Below, in pieces: positions 49,959 through 59,422 of a DNA stretch of 64,000 bases. Every line of letters begins with the position of its first letter. Within the stretch, counting starts at the first letter, position 1. Source of the DNA: Methanoculleus sp. (GTDB taxonomy: Archaea > Halobacteriota > Methanomicrobia > Methanomicrobiales > Methanoculleaceae); assembly GCF_020696975.1 (NCBI RefSeq), contig NZ_JAJGBK010000014.1, forward strand, positions 62,001 to 126,000, given 5' to 3'. The notes beneath the pieces were generated by a model. It was not told where the DNA came from. It saw only the letters and a program-made list of their open reading frames with translations, and ran no database searches. The translations under genes were made by a program, and so were the position numbers.

Positions 49959-51845
49959 ATGAAAATTGTACCCGATACCAGCGTCGTAATAGACGGACGC
50001 ATAACATCGATGATAAAAACCGGGGAATATAAGGGCGCAACAATAATCATACCGGAAGCCGTCGTCGCCGAACTGGAGGCACAGGCAAATCAGGGACGGG
50101 AGATAGGGTTTTCCGGTCTGACCGAACTCCAGGAGCTCTTCCGGATGTCGGAGGATAAGGTTGTCGAGCTCCAGTTTGCCGGAGACCGCCCGAGCCTCGA
50201 CCAGGTGAAACTCTCCAGTGGAGGCGAGATCGACGCCCTGATCCGGAACGTGGCGATCGAGCATGACGCCCGGTTCATCACGAGCGACCTCGTGCAGGCA
50301 GAAGTGGCAAAGGCGAAAGGGCTCGACGTCACGTACCTGAAGCCACAGATAGGAGATTTTTCACCGCTCTCGATCGACCAGTTCTTCGATGAGGAGACGA
50401 TCGCGATCACCTTGAAAGAGCGTGCTCCGCCGGTGGCAAAGATCGGGAAACTCCGCGATATCCGCCTGGTCACCCTCCGGGATGCCCCGATGACCGAGTA
50501 CGAACTCCGGTCCATGGCGCAGGAACTCCTGGAGCGGGCAAAACGCGACCCGGACGGATTCATCGAACTTGAGAAGCGGGGGATCACGGTCGCTCAGATC
50601 GGGTCGCTCCGGATCTCGATCGCCCGCCGGCCCTTCTCCGACGGGATGGAGATCACGGTGGTGCGGCCGCTCGTGGACCTCTCGCTCGACGATTACGACA
50701 TGGCGCCCGAGATCAAGAAGCGGATCCTCGGGAGCCGCCGCGGCGTCCTGATTGCGGGTCCCCCGGGGTCAGGGAAGACCACGCTCGCCCAGAGCCTTGC
50801 GACGTTCCTTGCCGACCACGACTTCATCGTGAAGACGATGGAGGCGCCGCGGGACCTGCAGGTGCCCGACCACATCACCCAGTACACGGCACTGGACGGG
50901 AGCATGGTGAACACCGCCGAGGCCCTCCTGCTCGTCCGGCCCGATTATGTGGTCTTTGACGAGATCCGCAAGAGCGAGGACTTCGGCGTCTATGCCGACA
51001 TGCGCCTTGCCGGGATGGGCATGGTCGGGGTGGTGCATGCCATGGAGGTGCACGACTGCCTCCGGCGGTTCTGCGACCGCGTGGACTACAGCGTCCTGCC
51101 GCAGATCATCAACACTGTCATCTACGTCGTCCAGGGCGTGATAACGAAGATCTACGACCTCGAACTGGCGGTCAAGGCGCCGGAGGGCATGCCGGGCGAC
51201 ACGCACATCCGCCCGGTGATCATCGTCCGCGAACACTCCCGGCGGGAGCCCGAGATCGAGATCTTCCGCTACGATGGGGAGACCCTGGTGATGCCAATCA
51301 TCAAAACGAGCGTCGAGGAGCCACCTGTTGTTGCGGAGACGCCGATCAGCGAACCGGCAGCGGAGCCCGAGGAGAACGTCTCCTGGAAGGTTGCCGAGAA
51401 AGAGGTCCAGCGCGAGATCGGGCGCTACACGAGCGGCCCGGTCGAGGTCAGCATCATCAGCGATAACAAAGCCGTCGTCTACATCGACGACAAGGATGTC
51501 CCGGCGGCGATCGGGAAGGGCGGCAAGAACGTCTCGGCGATCGTGAACAAACTCGGTATCGGGATCGATATCCGGCCAAGGAGCGAACTCGAGGCAAAAC
51601 GGCCCGTCGAGGAGGAGATGCACCTTGCCGGCGGCATCAAGATCCGCATCGACAAGAAGCAGCTGACGATCATCTCCCCGGAGAACAAGGGCAAGATCGT
51701 CGACGTCTTCGCCGGGAAGGAGTATCTCTTCACGGCCACGGTGAACGATGAGGGCGATATCCTCCTCGCCAAGAACAGCACGATCGCCCAGGAGATGATC
51801 AAGCGCTACAACGAGGGCGAGACGATCCGGCTGCGGCCGGTATGA
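49959..51845 (+). CDS. PIN-domain, PilT-type ATPase with KH domain
   Basis: A 628-residue archaeal protein. The N-terminal PIN domain (about 1-135) starts IVPDTSVVIDGRITSMIKTGEYKGATI, with acidic residues for a nuclease site. The ATPase of the PilT/VirB11 superfamily (about 225-430) has GPPGSGKTTLAQS and VVFDEIRKSEDF. A KH domain (VYIDDKDVPAAIGKGGKNVSAI) and a C-terminal tail follow. The family is common in euryarchaea; RNA processing is inferred from the PIN and KH parts. It is unrelated to the pilus ATPase, despite the shared fold. Confidence 0.93.
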   Translation: MKIVPDTSVVIDGRITSMIKTGEYKGATIIIPEAVVAELEAQANQGREIGFSGLTELQELFRMSEDKVVELQFAGDRPSLDQVKLSSGGEIDALIRNVAIEHDARFITSDLVQAEVAKAKGLDVTYLKPQIGDFSPLSIDQFFDEETIAITLKERAPPVAKIGKLRDIRLVTLRDAPMTEYELRSMAQELLERAKRDPDGFIELEKRGITVAQIGSLRISIARRPFSDGMEITVVRPLVDLSLDDYDMAPEIKKRILGSRRGVLIAGPPGSGKTTLAQSLATFLADHDFIVKTMEAPRDLQVPDHITQYTALDGSMVNTAEALLLVRPDYVVFDEIRKSEDFGVYADMRLAGMGMVGVVHAMEVHDCLRRFCDRVDYSVLPQIINTVIYVVQGVITKIYDLELAVKAPEGMPGDTHIRPVIIVREHSRREPEIEIFRYDGETLVMPIIKTSVEEPPVVAETPISEPAAEPEENVSWKVAEKEVQREIGRYTSGPVEVSIISDNKAVVYIDDKDVPAAIGKGGKNVSAIVNKLGIGIDIRPRSELEAKRPVEEEMHLAGGIKIRIDKKQLTIISPENKGKIVDVFAGKEYLFTATVNDEGDILLAKNSTIAQEMIKRYNEGETIRLRPV

Positions 51846-51884
51846 GGCAGGGTAAGGAGAGAGAATCAGTATTGGAGGCATAGC

Positions 51885-54662
51885 GTGAGTGGATTAGATA
51901 TGCAAAGCAACGAACGGGAGTGCGTCGCCCGGTGGGAGCACGCGTTCGAGGCTGATCCAGCAGAGAAGGAGAAGTATTACCTGACCGTGGCATACCCGTA
52001 TCCGAGCGGGGCGATGCACGTCGGGCACGGGCGGACCTACATCGTTCCAGATGTTCTCGCCCGGTACCAGCGGATGAGGGGAAAACAGGTCCTCTTCCCG
52101 ATGGCGTTCCACGTCACCGGAACCCCGGTCATCGGGATATCAAAGAGGATCGCGAACGGCGACGCAAAGACGATCGGGCTCTACCGCGACCTCTACCGGG
52201 TGCCGCAGGACACCCTGGACCGGTTCGTCAACCCGATGGAGATCGTCCGGCACTTCTCGGAGGAGTACCGGCGGGTGATGCAGAAGTGCGGGCTCTCGAT
52301 CGACTGGCGGCGCCGGTTCATCACCGTCGACCCCCAGTACAGCAAGTTCATCGAGTGGCAGTACGCTCACCTGCACGAGGAGGAGCATGTCGTCAAGGGG
52401 GCCCACCCGGTCAAGTACTGTCCCCAGTGCGAGAACCCTGTCGGCGACCACGATCTGCTCGAGGGCGACAAGGCCGAGATCATCAAGTTCACCCTGGTGG
52501 TCTTCTCCTGGGGCGATGCGAAGATAGCGTGCGCAACCCTCCGGCCCGAGACGGTCTACGGGGTGACGAACCTCTGGGTGAACCCGGCCGTCACCTACGT
52601 GCGGGCGACGATCGACGGCGACGAGTGGATCCTGAGTGCGGAGGCGGCGGCGAAGCTCAGTCTGCAGGACCACGAGGTATGGGTGAAGGAGAACATCCCC
52701 GGAACGGCACTCATCGACCAGACGGTCTCCCACCCCTTCTCCGGCGAGGTCCCCGTCCTTCCGGCGACGTTCGTCGACCCGGACATGGGGACCGGGATCG
52801 TCATGAGCGTTCCGGCTCACGCGCCCTTCGATTACATCGCACTCCGCGACCTGCAGCAGCAGGGGAAGTACACGTCCATCCAGCCGGTCCCGCTCATATC
52901 CGTCGAGGGCTACGGCGAGATCCCGGCAAAGGACGCGGTCGAGCGGGCGGGCATCCGCGACCAGAACGACCCGGGGATGGAGGCGCTCACCCAGGAGATC
53001 TACAGCGCGGAGTTCTCCCGCGGAAAGGTCTTTGAGAAGTACGGCGGAAAGCCGGTCAGGGAGGCCCGGGACGACGTCGCGGCGCTGATGCTGGAACGTT
53101 ACGGCTCGATCCCGATGTACGAGTTCGACAACCGCCAGGTGATCTGCCGGTGCGGTGGGCGGGTCTTTGTGAAGATCCTCCACGACCAGTGGTTCCTGGA
53201 GTACAGCGACCCGTGCTGGAAGGAGCAGGTGAAGACCCAGCTCGAGCGGATGGCGCTCGTCCCGCCCGAGGTCAGGACCGAGTTCGACCGGACGGTCGAC
53301 TGGCTGAAGGACTGGGCCTGCACCCGGCGGGTGGGGCTCGGGACGAAACTGCCCTGGGACCCGACCTGGATCATCGAGCCGCTCTCCGACTCGACGATCT
53401 ACATGGCCTACTACACGATCGCCCATCACCTGAAAGCCATCCCGCCGGAGAGCCTGACGCCGGATGTCTTCGAGTACATCTTCAAGGGCGAGGGGAACCC
53501 GACCACGGTCGACCGCGAGACCCTCGACAGGATCAGGAGCGAGTTCCTCTACTGGTACCCCTACGACTACCGGTTCTCGGCAAAAGACCTCATATCAAAC
53601 CACCTCACGTTCCAGCTCTTCCACCACCGGGCGATCTTCCCGCAGGACCTGCAGCCGAAGGGCATGGTGGTCTTCGGGATGGGGCTCCTGAACGGGGCGA
53701 AGATGTCCTCAAGCAAGGGCAACGTCTTCCTGCTCGAGGATGCCATCGAGGAGTTCGGTGCCGATACCGTCAGGATGTTCCTTGTCGGGAGCGCCGAGCC
53801 CTGGCAGGACTTCGACTGGAGGAATGAGTTAGTCTCGTCGACGAGAAAGCAGATCGAGCGGTTCTGGAACACGGTTACGGAGACGAAGGATGCCGAGGGC
53901 GCCTATGACATCGACGCCTGGCTCGCGAGCAGGCTCCAGCGCCGCGTCGAGAGCGCCACGAGAGCGCTTGACGGGTTCCAGACCCGGCAGGCGCTGCAGG
54001 AGGCGTTCTTCGGTGTGGAGGCCGACCTGAAGTGGTACCGCCGCCGCCTGCCGGAGGGCGCAACCGGCGGGGCCGTGATGCAGGACCTCTGCCGCACCTG
54101 GGTCCGGCTGCTCGCCCCGATCGTCCCCTTCACCTGTGAATCGCTCTGGAGCGATATCGGCGGGGAGGGCATGGTCTCGTTCGCCCCCTGGCCGGAGGTG
54201 GACGAGGCCCGGATCAACCCCGAGATCGAGCTCGCCGAGGAACTCCTGGCGAGAACGGCCGAGGACATCGAGTCGATCAGGAAACTCATCCCGATGGAGC
54301 CCGCGTCCATCAGCCTCTTCGTCGCTCCGGCCTGGAAGCACGAGGCTTTCCGGATCATAGCGGCCTCGACCGACAAGACGAGGGTGATGCGCGAGATCAT
54401 GCAGGACCAGGATATGCGCAAGCGCGGCCGCGAGGCGACGGACGCCGCAAAGCAGATCACGAAACTCGTCCTGAAACTCCCGCCCGACCTCGTGAAGCAG
54501 CTCGCAGGGTCGACGCTTGACGAGCAGGCGGTTCTCGAGGGCGCACGGGCGTTCCTGGAGCGTGAGTTCGGCGTCCCGGTGACGGTCCAGAATGCTGAAG
54601 AGAGCACGCACCCGAAGGCGTCGGGAGCCCTGCCCTTCAAGCCGGCGATTGTGATTGAGTAG
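51885..54662 (+). CDS. leuS: Leucyl-tRNA synthetase
   Basis: A 925-residue archaeal/eukaryote-type LeuRS. The ATP site has YPYPSGAMHVGHGR (HIGH) and AKMSSSKGNVFLLED (KMSKS). The editing domain contains CATLRPETVYGVTNLWVNP and the conserved GTGIVMSVPAHAPFD. Zinc-binding CPQCENPVGDHDLLEG is seen. The likely start is GTG at 51885, six bases after GGAGG; ATG 51900 is the alternative. Oligo-T runs after the stop end the transcript. Confidence 0.96.
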   Translation: MSGLDMQSNERECVARWEHAFEADPAEKEKYYLTVAYPYPSGAMHVGHGRTYIVPDVLARYQRMRGKQVLFPMAFHVTGTPVIGISKRIANGDAKTIGLYRDLYRVPQDTLDRFVNPMEIVRHFSEEYRRVMQKCGLSIDWRRRFITVDPQYSKFIEWQYAHLHEEEHVVKGAHPVKYCPQCENPVGDHDLLEGDKAEIIKFTLVVFSWGDAKIACATLRPETVYGVTNLWVNPAVTYVRATIDGDEWILSAEAAAKLSLQDHEVWVKENIPGTALIDQTVSHPFSGEVPVLPATFVDPDMGTGIVMSVPAHAPFDYIALRDLQQQGKYTSIQPVPLISVEGYGEIPAKDAVERAGIRDQNDPGMEALTQEIYSAEFSRGKVFEKYGGKPVREARDDVAALMLERYGSIPMYEFDNRQVICRCGGRVFVKILHDQWFLEYSDPCWKEQVKTQLERMALVPPEVRTEFDRTVDWLKDWACTRRVGLGTKLPWDPTWIIEPLSDSTIYMAYYTIAHHLKAIPPESLTPDVFEYIFKGEGNPTTVDRETLDRIRSEFLYWYPYDYRFSAKDLISNHLTFQLFHHRAIFPQDLQPKGMVVFGMGLLNGAKMSSSKGNVFLLEDAIEEFGADTVRMFLVGSAEPWQDFDWRNELVSSTRKQIERFWNTVTETKDAEGAYDIDAWLASRLQRRVESATRALDGFQTRQALQEAFFGVEADLKWYRRRLPEGATGGAVMQDLCRTWVRLLAPIVPFTCESLWSDIGGEGMVSFAPWPEVDEARINPEIELAEELLARTAEDIESIRKLIPMEPASISLFVAPAWKHEAFRIIAASTDKTRVMREIMQDQDMRKRGREATDAAKQITKLVLKLPPDLVKQLAGSTLDEQAVLEGARAFLEREFGVPVTVQNAEESTHPKASGALPFKPAIVIE

Positions 54663-54671
54663 ATATCCTTC

Positions 54672-54698
54672 TTTTTAGCCCATTTTTGCACGTTTTTT
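54672..54698 (+). terminator. Three oligo-T tracts after leuS
   Basis: TTTTT at 54672-54676, TTTTT at 54683-54687 and TTTTTT at 54693-54698 lie 10-36 bp after the leuS stop. Repeated T-tracts are typical archaeal termination signals. Confidence 0.65.
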
Positions 54699-55156
54699 AC
54701 AGGACTCTGGCCCATTCGCGAGTCGAACTGGGGCAGGAATCTTCGATAGGGATGAAGACCTCGTGTGCAACTGAGACAACCAAATACGCCTGTAACCCCC
54801 ACCCCACCCGGCCTCCGGCCTCCTCCCCCGCCCCCTAGGGGGCGGGGGCAGTGCGGGGCGATAAGCGGCGTTCCGGTAGGAACGACTGTCCACAGGACAG
54901 GAGTTTGAGAAGCCATCAGGCTTCGAGGAACGGAGCTCGAGCACCGTCAGGTGCGCAGCCCGGTAGAAAGCCGTGCACTGGTTCGTGTAATTGACGGGAG
55001 AACAGAAGAAAGGCAGACGCAAAGTGATGAACAACCACGTTAGAACGCCGGATACATCCCCTCACACCTACTCCCGTTGCACCAAAAACCGGAATGAAGA
55101 GTGCGGTTCTGCCGCCCGCAAAAACGGGCGGTGCCGGACCGAGGAGAAAGATTCGG
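54699..55156. other. Long intergenic region with hairpin array
   Basis: No gene was recognised. Apart from the hairpin array at 54810-54954 it holds a 7-bp hairpin, CCGCCCG-CAAAAA-CGGGCGG (55112-55131). That lies on the 3' side of the minus-strand DUF5611 gene and may terminate it. The stretch 54955-55110 shows no clear feature. Confidence 0.5.
54810..54954. repeat. Array of six short perfect hairpins
   Basis: In order: GGCC-TCC-GGCC (54810-54820); CCCCCGCCCCC-TA-GGGGGCGGGGG (54825-54848); CGTTCC-GGTA-GGAACG (54869-54884); CTGTCC-ACA-GGACAG (54886-54900); GAAGCC-ATCA-GGCTTC (54909-54924); GCACC-GTCA-GGTGC (54941-54954). The last four stems all end in CC/GG around a 3-4 nt loop. The sequences of the stems differ, which separates this from a simple direct repeat. 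Their function is unknown. Confidence 0.6.
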
Positions 55157-55483
55157 TTATTCGCTTCCCTTCACTGCCTGCTGGGCCTTCTTCGCCCGCT
55201 CTTTCGCCGTATACCCGGTCACCTGCTGGAGGTAGTTCCTGAACCGGCGGTTGGTGTCGATGATCGTCTCGTCGTCGGCATCCTTATTCGCCTCGGTATC
55301 GACGATCAGTGTCTTGCCTCCTGCACCGCACCAGACCTCAAGGCGCCGGAGTGCTCCGTAGGTGACGGCATAATGGCCGTCCTCCGACGCTTCGGGTTCG
55401 GCCCCGAACTGGTCACGAAGACCCTGAACCATGGATTCTGCAAGTTGTTTCGTGTATCCGCGCTTGATCTGGTATTCCTGCAT
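55157..55483 (-). CDS. DUF5611-like small protein
   Basis: A 108-residue protein using the ATG at 55481-55483, which sits 7 bp or so from a start site expected from a TTAGTTTAACATAG box. An in-frame GTG at 55501 is less likely. MQEYQIKRGYTKQLAESM, HYAVTYGALRRLEVWCGAGGKTLIVDTEAN and a helical tail rich in Lys/Ala fit a small archaeal family seen in methanogens (DUF5611). The function is unknown. It is divergent from the PAC2 gene across 59 bp. Confidence 0.7.
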   Translation of the reverse strand: MQEYQIKRGYTKQLAESMVQGLRDQFGAEPEASEDGHYAVTYGALRRLEVWCGAGGKTLIVDTEANKDADDETIIDTNRRFRNYLQQVTGYTAKERAKKAQQAVKGSE

Positions 55484-55542
55484 AATATTTTTAAGGGACA
55501 CCCAGCTATGTTAAACTAATCCGAGAGTGAGTGATTGATCCC

Positions 55543-56256
55543 ATGGACGATATAAAGGTGATATCCAGAGCGCTTGTCGGCGCCGAAAAGACAGTGCTGA
55601 TCGGGTTCCCCGGCAGCGGACTCGTCGGGAGTATTGCTCTGCAGTACCTTGTCGAGCAGATGGAGTTCGAACAGATCGGGTCGATCACGAGCAAGTACTT
55701 CCCCCCGGTCGCTCTCATGACAAAAGGCGTGATCAACGCGCCCGTGCGCCTCTACGAGAAGGACCACCTCACGGCAATCGTCTCCGACGTCCCCATCCAC
55801 CCGATGATCTGCTACGAGGTGGCAAACGGCATCATCAACTGGCTCACCCAGTTCGACGTTCGGGAGATCGTCACCATTGCAGGGATCATCACGAACGAGT
55901 CGGAGAAGAGAGTCTTCGGGGTCGCAACCAGCAGCCAGACGCTGCAGCGCATTGAGGATCAGACGATCATCCTTCCCATGGGGAGCATATCCGGTATCGC
56001 GGCAAGCATCCTCACGGAGTGCAAGACGCGGGGCATCCCCGGGCTCGGACTCCTCGGGGAGACGGTGAACACCCCCGATCCGCGATCCTCCGCAGCCACG
56101 ATCGATGTCTTGAACAGGATCTACGGCCTCAACCTGGACATCAAACCCCTGCTCGAACAGGCGGTGGAGATCGAGGCGGCGATGTCCCAGATCGCCGAGC
56201 AGGTGCAGAAGACCGAGACTGCGCCCCGAAGAGAGCAGCTGCCGATGTACGGGTGA
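55543..56256 (+). CDS. PAC2-family (proteasome assembly chaperone-like) protein
   Basis: A 237-residue protein of the PAC2/DUF75 family. LIGFPGSGLVGSIALQYLVEQ, VIVSDVPIHPMICYEVANGIINW-like LTAIVSDVPIHPM, REIVTIAGIITNESEKRVFGVATS and GISGIAASIL are conserved blocks. Homologues in archaea and eukaryotes assist 20S proteasome assembly, though archaeal roles are inferred. I use the ATG at 55543; a GTG at 55531 is possible. DUF473 follows 5 bp downstream. Confidence 0.9.
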   Translation: MDDIKVISRALVGAEKTVLIGFPGSGLVGSIALQYLVEQMEFEQIGSITSKYFPPVALMTKGVINAPVRLYEKDHLTAIVSDVPIHPMICYEVANGIINWLTQFDVREIVTIAGIITNESEKRVFGVATSSQTLQRIEDQTIILPMGSISGIAASILTECKTRGIPGLGLLGETVNTPDPRSSAATIDVLNRIYGLNLDIKPLLEQAVEIEAAMSQIAEQVQKTETAPRREQLPMYG

Positions 56257-56261
56257 TAACC

Positions 56262-56651
56262 ATGAAGTATGCAGCGTTAACCGGAATATCGCCGTCGGTG
56301 ATTGCCGAACTCAAGAGCGGTAAGGCACGCACCCTCGAGTTGAACAGCGCCCACAATATCATCACCCTGACCGAGACCGCCCCCGGCGAGTGCGTCTTTT
56401 TAACATCGGTCAACGAGGAAGACCTCTCACCCGGCGACCCGGGGATCATGGTCGACCTTCTTGTCCTCAACATCAGTATGAAACGGCTCGAGTTTGCCAA
56501 CGCGTCCCTCGTCGAGGAGCGGGAACGGATGTCGGCCCGGATCAAGGTCCAGTTCCGCGGAACGACCATAGCCCGCGATGTAGAAGGGCGGAAGTGGGGG
56601 GACCCGACCAAGGTCGAGATCATCAGGTCGGCGTGTTACCGGGCCGGCTGA
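56262..56651 (+). CDS. DUF473 family protein
   Basis: A 129-residue protein of the archaeal DUF473 family. MKYAALTGISPSVIAELKSGKARTLEL, NIITLTETAPGECVFLTSVNEEDLSPGDPGIM and RMSARIKVQFRGTTIARDV are characteristic, and the beta-rich pattern suggests a nucleic-acid-binding fold. The start is ATG 56262. It follows PAC2 closely and precedes tRNA-Arg. Confidence 0.88.
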   Translation: MKYAALTGISPSVIAELKSGKARTLELNSAHNIITLTETAPGECVFLTSVNEEDLSPGDPGIMVDLLVLNISMKRLEFANASLVEERERMSARIKVQFRGTTIARDVEGRKWGDPTKVEIIRSACYRAG

Positions 56652-56740
56652 TACGATCTCTTTTTTCAACGAGTACTCAAAGGCCGGAGTCTCAAAGAGT
56701 TAATAAGTCCGGACGACCAAAATGTATGGGAATACCACAG

Positions 56741-56815
56741 GGGTCTGTGGCTTAGCCAGGACATAGCGCCGGGCTTCTAACCCGGATGCCGGGGGTTCGA
56801 ATCCCTCCAGGCCCG
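56741..56815 (+). tRNA. tRNA-Arg (anticodon UCU)
   Basis: A 75-nt cloverleaf. The acceptor stem GGGTCTG/CAGGCCC closes with discriminator G at 56815. The anticodon stem CCGGG/CCCGG holds the loop CTTCTAA, giving anticodon TCT for AGA. The T-arm contains GGGGGTTCGAATCCC. No encoded CCA is present (TTC follows), and no intron is visible. AT-rich DNA with GAGTTAATAAG lies at about 56694-56705 as the promoter. Confidence 0.93.
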
Positions 56816-56880
56816 CTTCTTCTCTTCTCGCACCGCATCACCCATAGTTTCAAATACAGGGTGACACCCAAAGGCTGCTC

Positions 56881-57411
56881 GTGAAATCGGGCCCCATCTC
56901 CACCGGAACAGCGACGGCCGGTGCCATTGTTCTGGCCACGGTGCTGATGACCGTTGTAGCCGCAGCCCTCCTGGTCCCGGGAGGGCAGATGGAGATTGCG
57001 GGCGCGACACTCTCCCCCGACACTCTGGTGGAGGTTGTTGCCGGGCACAGCGGGGCGCCGGTGATACGAATACTGAGCGGCGCCGACGAGACGATCAACC
57101 TCACAGAGTGCCGGATCTACCTCATCGACCCCAGAGGAACCCTCCATGGCGTGGATACCGCAGTTCTTGAGAACACAACGCTCAGCCAGGGGCAGAGCGC
57201 TTACATCTTCCACCTCAACCGAGAGAGCAGGGCCGCGTCCGGCTACTGGATCACCGACGAGCCCGATCTCGTCTTCACAGACACCTACCACCACGAAATC
57301 CACCCGTTCTCGCCCGGCGGGCAGTGGCGGGTCGTCGTCTACGATCCGGACTCGATGAAAAACAGGATTGACCGGGCCGTCCGGATCAACGGACCCGCGT
57401 CCCGGGGCTGA
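56881..57411 (+). CDS. Type IV pilin-like exported protein
   Basis: A 176-residue protein starting at GTG. The N-terminus is short and polar (MKSGPISTG), then a 22-residue hydrophobic helix ([21 protein letters not shown]), the pattern of archaeal pilins (Pilin_N), where A24 peptidase would cleave just before the helix. The rest is beta-rich ([38 protein letters not shown]) with N-glycosylation sequons. It could be a substrate of the peptidase at 48.8 kb. It converges on metG with a 26-bp overlap. Confidence 0.6.
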   Translation: MKSGPISTGTATAGAIVLATVLMTVVAAALLVPGGQMEIAGATLSPDTLVEVVAGHSGAPVIRILSGADETINLTECRIYLIDPRGTLHGVDTAVLENTTLSQGQSAYIFHLNRESRAASGYWITDEPDLVFTDTYHHEIHPFSPGGQWRVVVYDPDSMKNRIDRAVRINGPASRG

Positions 57412-59380
57412 CCGGCCGGAGAGGAACCAGGAGGGAGGCCTCGTCGCCGGCGGCGAGGATCATCCCCCTGCTCTCGACACCGAAGATCTTTGCGGGGGCG
57501 AGATTTACGATCATCGCCACATCTTTGCCCACCAGTTCGTCGGGCTTGTAGAACTGGGCGATCCCGCTGACCACCTGGCGCTTCTCGCCGCCGAGGTCGA
57601 CGACGAGCCTGTAGAGTTTCTTTGAACCCTTGATCGGCTCGGCCGAGACGACCTTTGCGATCCGGATGTCGAGATTTCCGAACTCCTCGATTGAGACGGT
57701 GGGCATCTTGGGCTCCGCGGCCTCCTTTGCTTTCTGAACCCGGGCGTTGAGGGTCGCTTCAAGGGCGGCAATCTGGTCCTTCTCGATCTTCGTAAAGAGG
57801 GGGGAGGGCTTTTTGAGCGCGCGCGCCACCACCGGCGCCGTGGCCTCAGCTACGGGATGATCCGCAATCTCGTCCTCGTAGCCGAGCATCGTCCAGGCCC
57901 GCTGCATCGCGTCAGGCATCAGGGGCTGGAAGACGAGGGTGAGGGCTTTCACGATCTGGAGGCAGTCGGCGATCACCTGCTCTGCCGCCGCCCGGTCCTC
58001 CTTGATCAGTTTCCAGGGGGCGTTGTTCTGGATGTAGGCGTTCCCAAACGACGCTAAAGCCATCATCGCGTCGACGGCGTTCTTGAAGTCGTAGTCCCGC
58101 ATCCGGGCATCGACCACGGAGAGCGACCGCTCGATCTCCTCAATGATCTCCGGGCGCGGGGCAAGGTCGGGCACGCCGGAGAACTCCTTCTCGGCGAAGT
58201 ACATCGTCCGATAGACGAAGTTCCCGAGTGTGCCCACGATCTCGTTGTTCACCCGCTCGGCGTAGACCTTCCAGGAGAAGTCGAGTTCCTTCGTGTGGTT
58301 GGTGTAGGAGAGGAGGTAGTAGCGGAGGTAGTCCGCCGGGAGACCCTGGTCCAGGTAGTCGTCGTTCGTCCAGACGACGTAGCCGCGGGACTTTGAGAAC
58401 TTCTTCCCCTCGATCGTGACCATCCCGCTTGCGACCACCGCGTTCGGGAGGCCGTACCCCGCTCCTTTGAGGAGGGCCGGCCAGAAGATGCAGTGGTGGT
58501 AGATGATGTCCCCGCCGATGAAATGGGTAACCCCCGTCTCGTCGCCGCACCAGTAGTCCTTCCAGTCGGCTCCTGCAGCCTCGGCCCACTCCTTCGTGAA
58601 GGATATGTAGCCGATGGGCGCGTCGACCCAGACGTAGACGACGAGGTCGTCGTTCCCCGGGAATTTAACCCCCCAGTCGAGCGTCCGGGTGATGCACCAG
58701 TCGTGCAGGAGTTCTTTCACCCACCCGATGGCGTAGTTCCGGGCGGTGGACGTGCCCCGGAGGTTCGGGAGGTACTCGAGGAGGAAGTCGCGGAACGCCG
58801 AGAGCCTGAAGAAGTAGTGCTCCTGCTCCCGGTACTCCGCCTTCCCGCCGCAGACCTTGCAGACCGCGTCCCTGATCTCGCCGGGCTCAAGGTGCTGTCC
58901 GCACCCCTGGTCGCACTCGTCGCCCCGGGCAATCGCCCCGCAGTGGGGGCAGATCCCCTCCACGTAGCGGTCCGGTAGGAACCGTTCGCATTCCGGGCAG
59001 TAACTCTGGCTGACGGTCTCAGCGTAGACGTAGCCGTTCTCGATGAGCCGCTGCACAATCGAGCGGGTGGTCTCGTGGTTCATGGCGTCGTCGGTCATAC
59101 CGAACCGGTCGAAGACGACATCCATCCGCCGGAACGTCTTGTAGAAGTGCTCGTGATACCGCTCCGAGAGGGCGCGGGGGGTTGAGCCCTCCTGTTCGGC
59201 GCTGATCACGATCGGCGTCCCGTGATTGTCGGAACCACAAACAAAGACGACCTCCTCCCCGGACCGGCGCATATACCGCACGTAAAAGTCCGCCGGCACG
59301 TAGGTCCGCAGGTGCCCGATATGGCAGGGACCGTTCGTGTACGGGAGCCCGCACGTTACCAGCAACGGCTTACCACTCAT
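57386..59380 (-). CDS. metG: Methionyl-tRNA synthetase with C-terminal tRNA-binding domain
   Basis: A 664-residue MetRS. The HIGH motif is in [17 protein letters not shown] and KMSKS is [12 protein letters not shown]. Two zinc knuckles lie in [21 protein letters not shown] and [23 protein letters not shown]. The anticodon-binding helical domain follows, then a C-terminal EMAPII-like tRNA-binding domain (about 560-664, [27 protein letters not shown]...[18 protein letters not shown]). The C-terminal domain is commonly a dimer or tRNA-affinity module. Start ATG 59378-59380. Confidence 0.96.
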   Translation of the reverse strand: MSGKPLLVTCGLPYTNGPCHIGHLRTYVPADFYVRYMRRSGEEVVFVCGSDNHGTPIVISAEQEGSTPRALSERYHEHFYKTFRRMDVVFDRFGMTDDAMNHETTRSIVQRLIENGYVYAETVSQSYCPECERFLPDRYVEGICPHCGAIARGDECDQGCGQHLEPGEIRDAVCKVCGGKAEYREQEHYFFRLSAFRDFLLEYLPNLRGTSTARNYAIGWVKELLHDWCITRTLDWGVKFPGNDDLVVYVWVDAPIGYISFTKEWAEAAGADWKDYWCGDETGVTHFIGGDIIYHHCIFWPALLKGAGYGLPNAVVASGMVTIEGKKFSKSRGYVVWTNDDYLDQGLPADYLRYYLLSYTNHTKELDFSWKVYAERVNNEIVGTLGNFVYRTMYFAEKEFSGVPDLAPRPEIIEEIERSLSVVDARMRDYDFKNAVDAMMALASFGNAYIQNNAPWKLIKEDRAAAEQVIADCLQIVKALTLVFQPLMPDAMQRAWTMLGYEDEIADHPVAEATAPVVARALKKPSPLFTKIEKDQIAALEATLNARVQKAKEAAEPKMPTVSIEEFGNLDIRIAKVVSAEPIKGSKKLYRLVVDLGGEKRQVVSGIAQFYKPDELVGKDVAMIVNLAPAKIFGVESRGMILAAGDEASLLVPLRPVSPGTRVR

Positions 59381-59422
59381 CCTTATCTACTCTGGTTGCG
59401 ATGCTAATAAAGATACCAGCGC

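Noticed and set aside
54810-54954. CRISPR-like repeat array
   Set aside because: The units are inverted repeats with different sequences and no constant direct repeat or regular spacers, and no cas gene is in the window.
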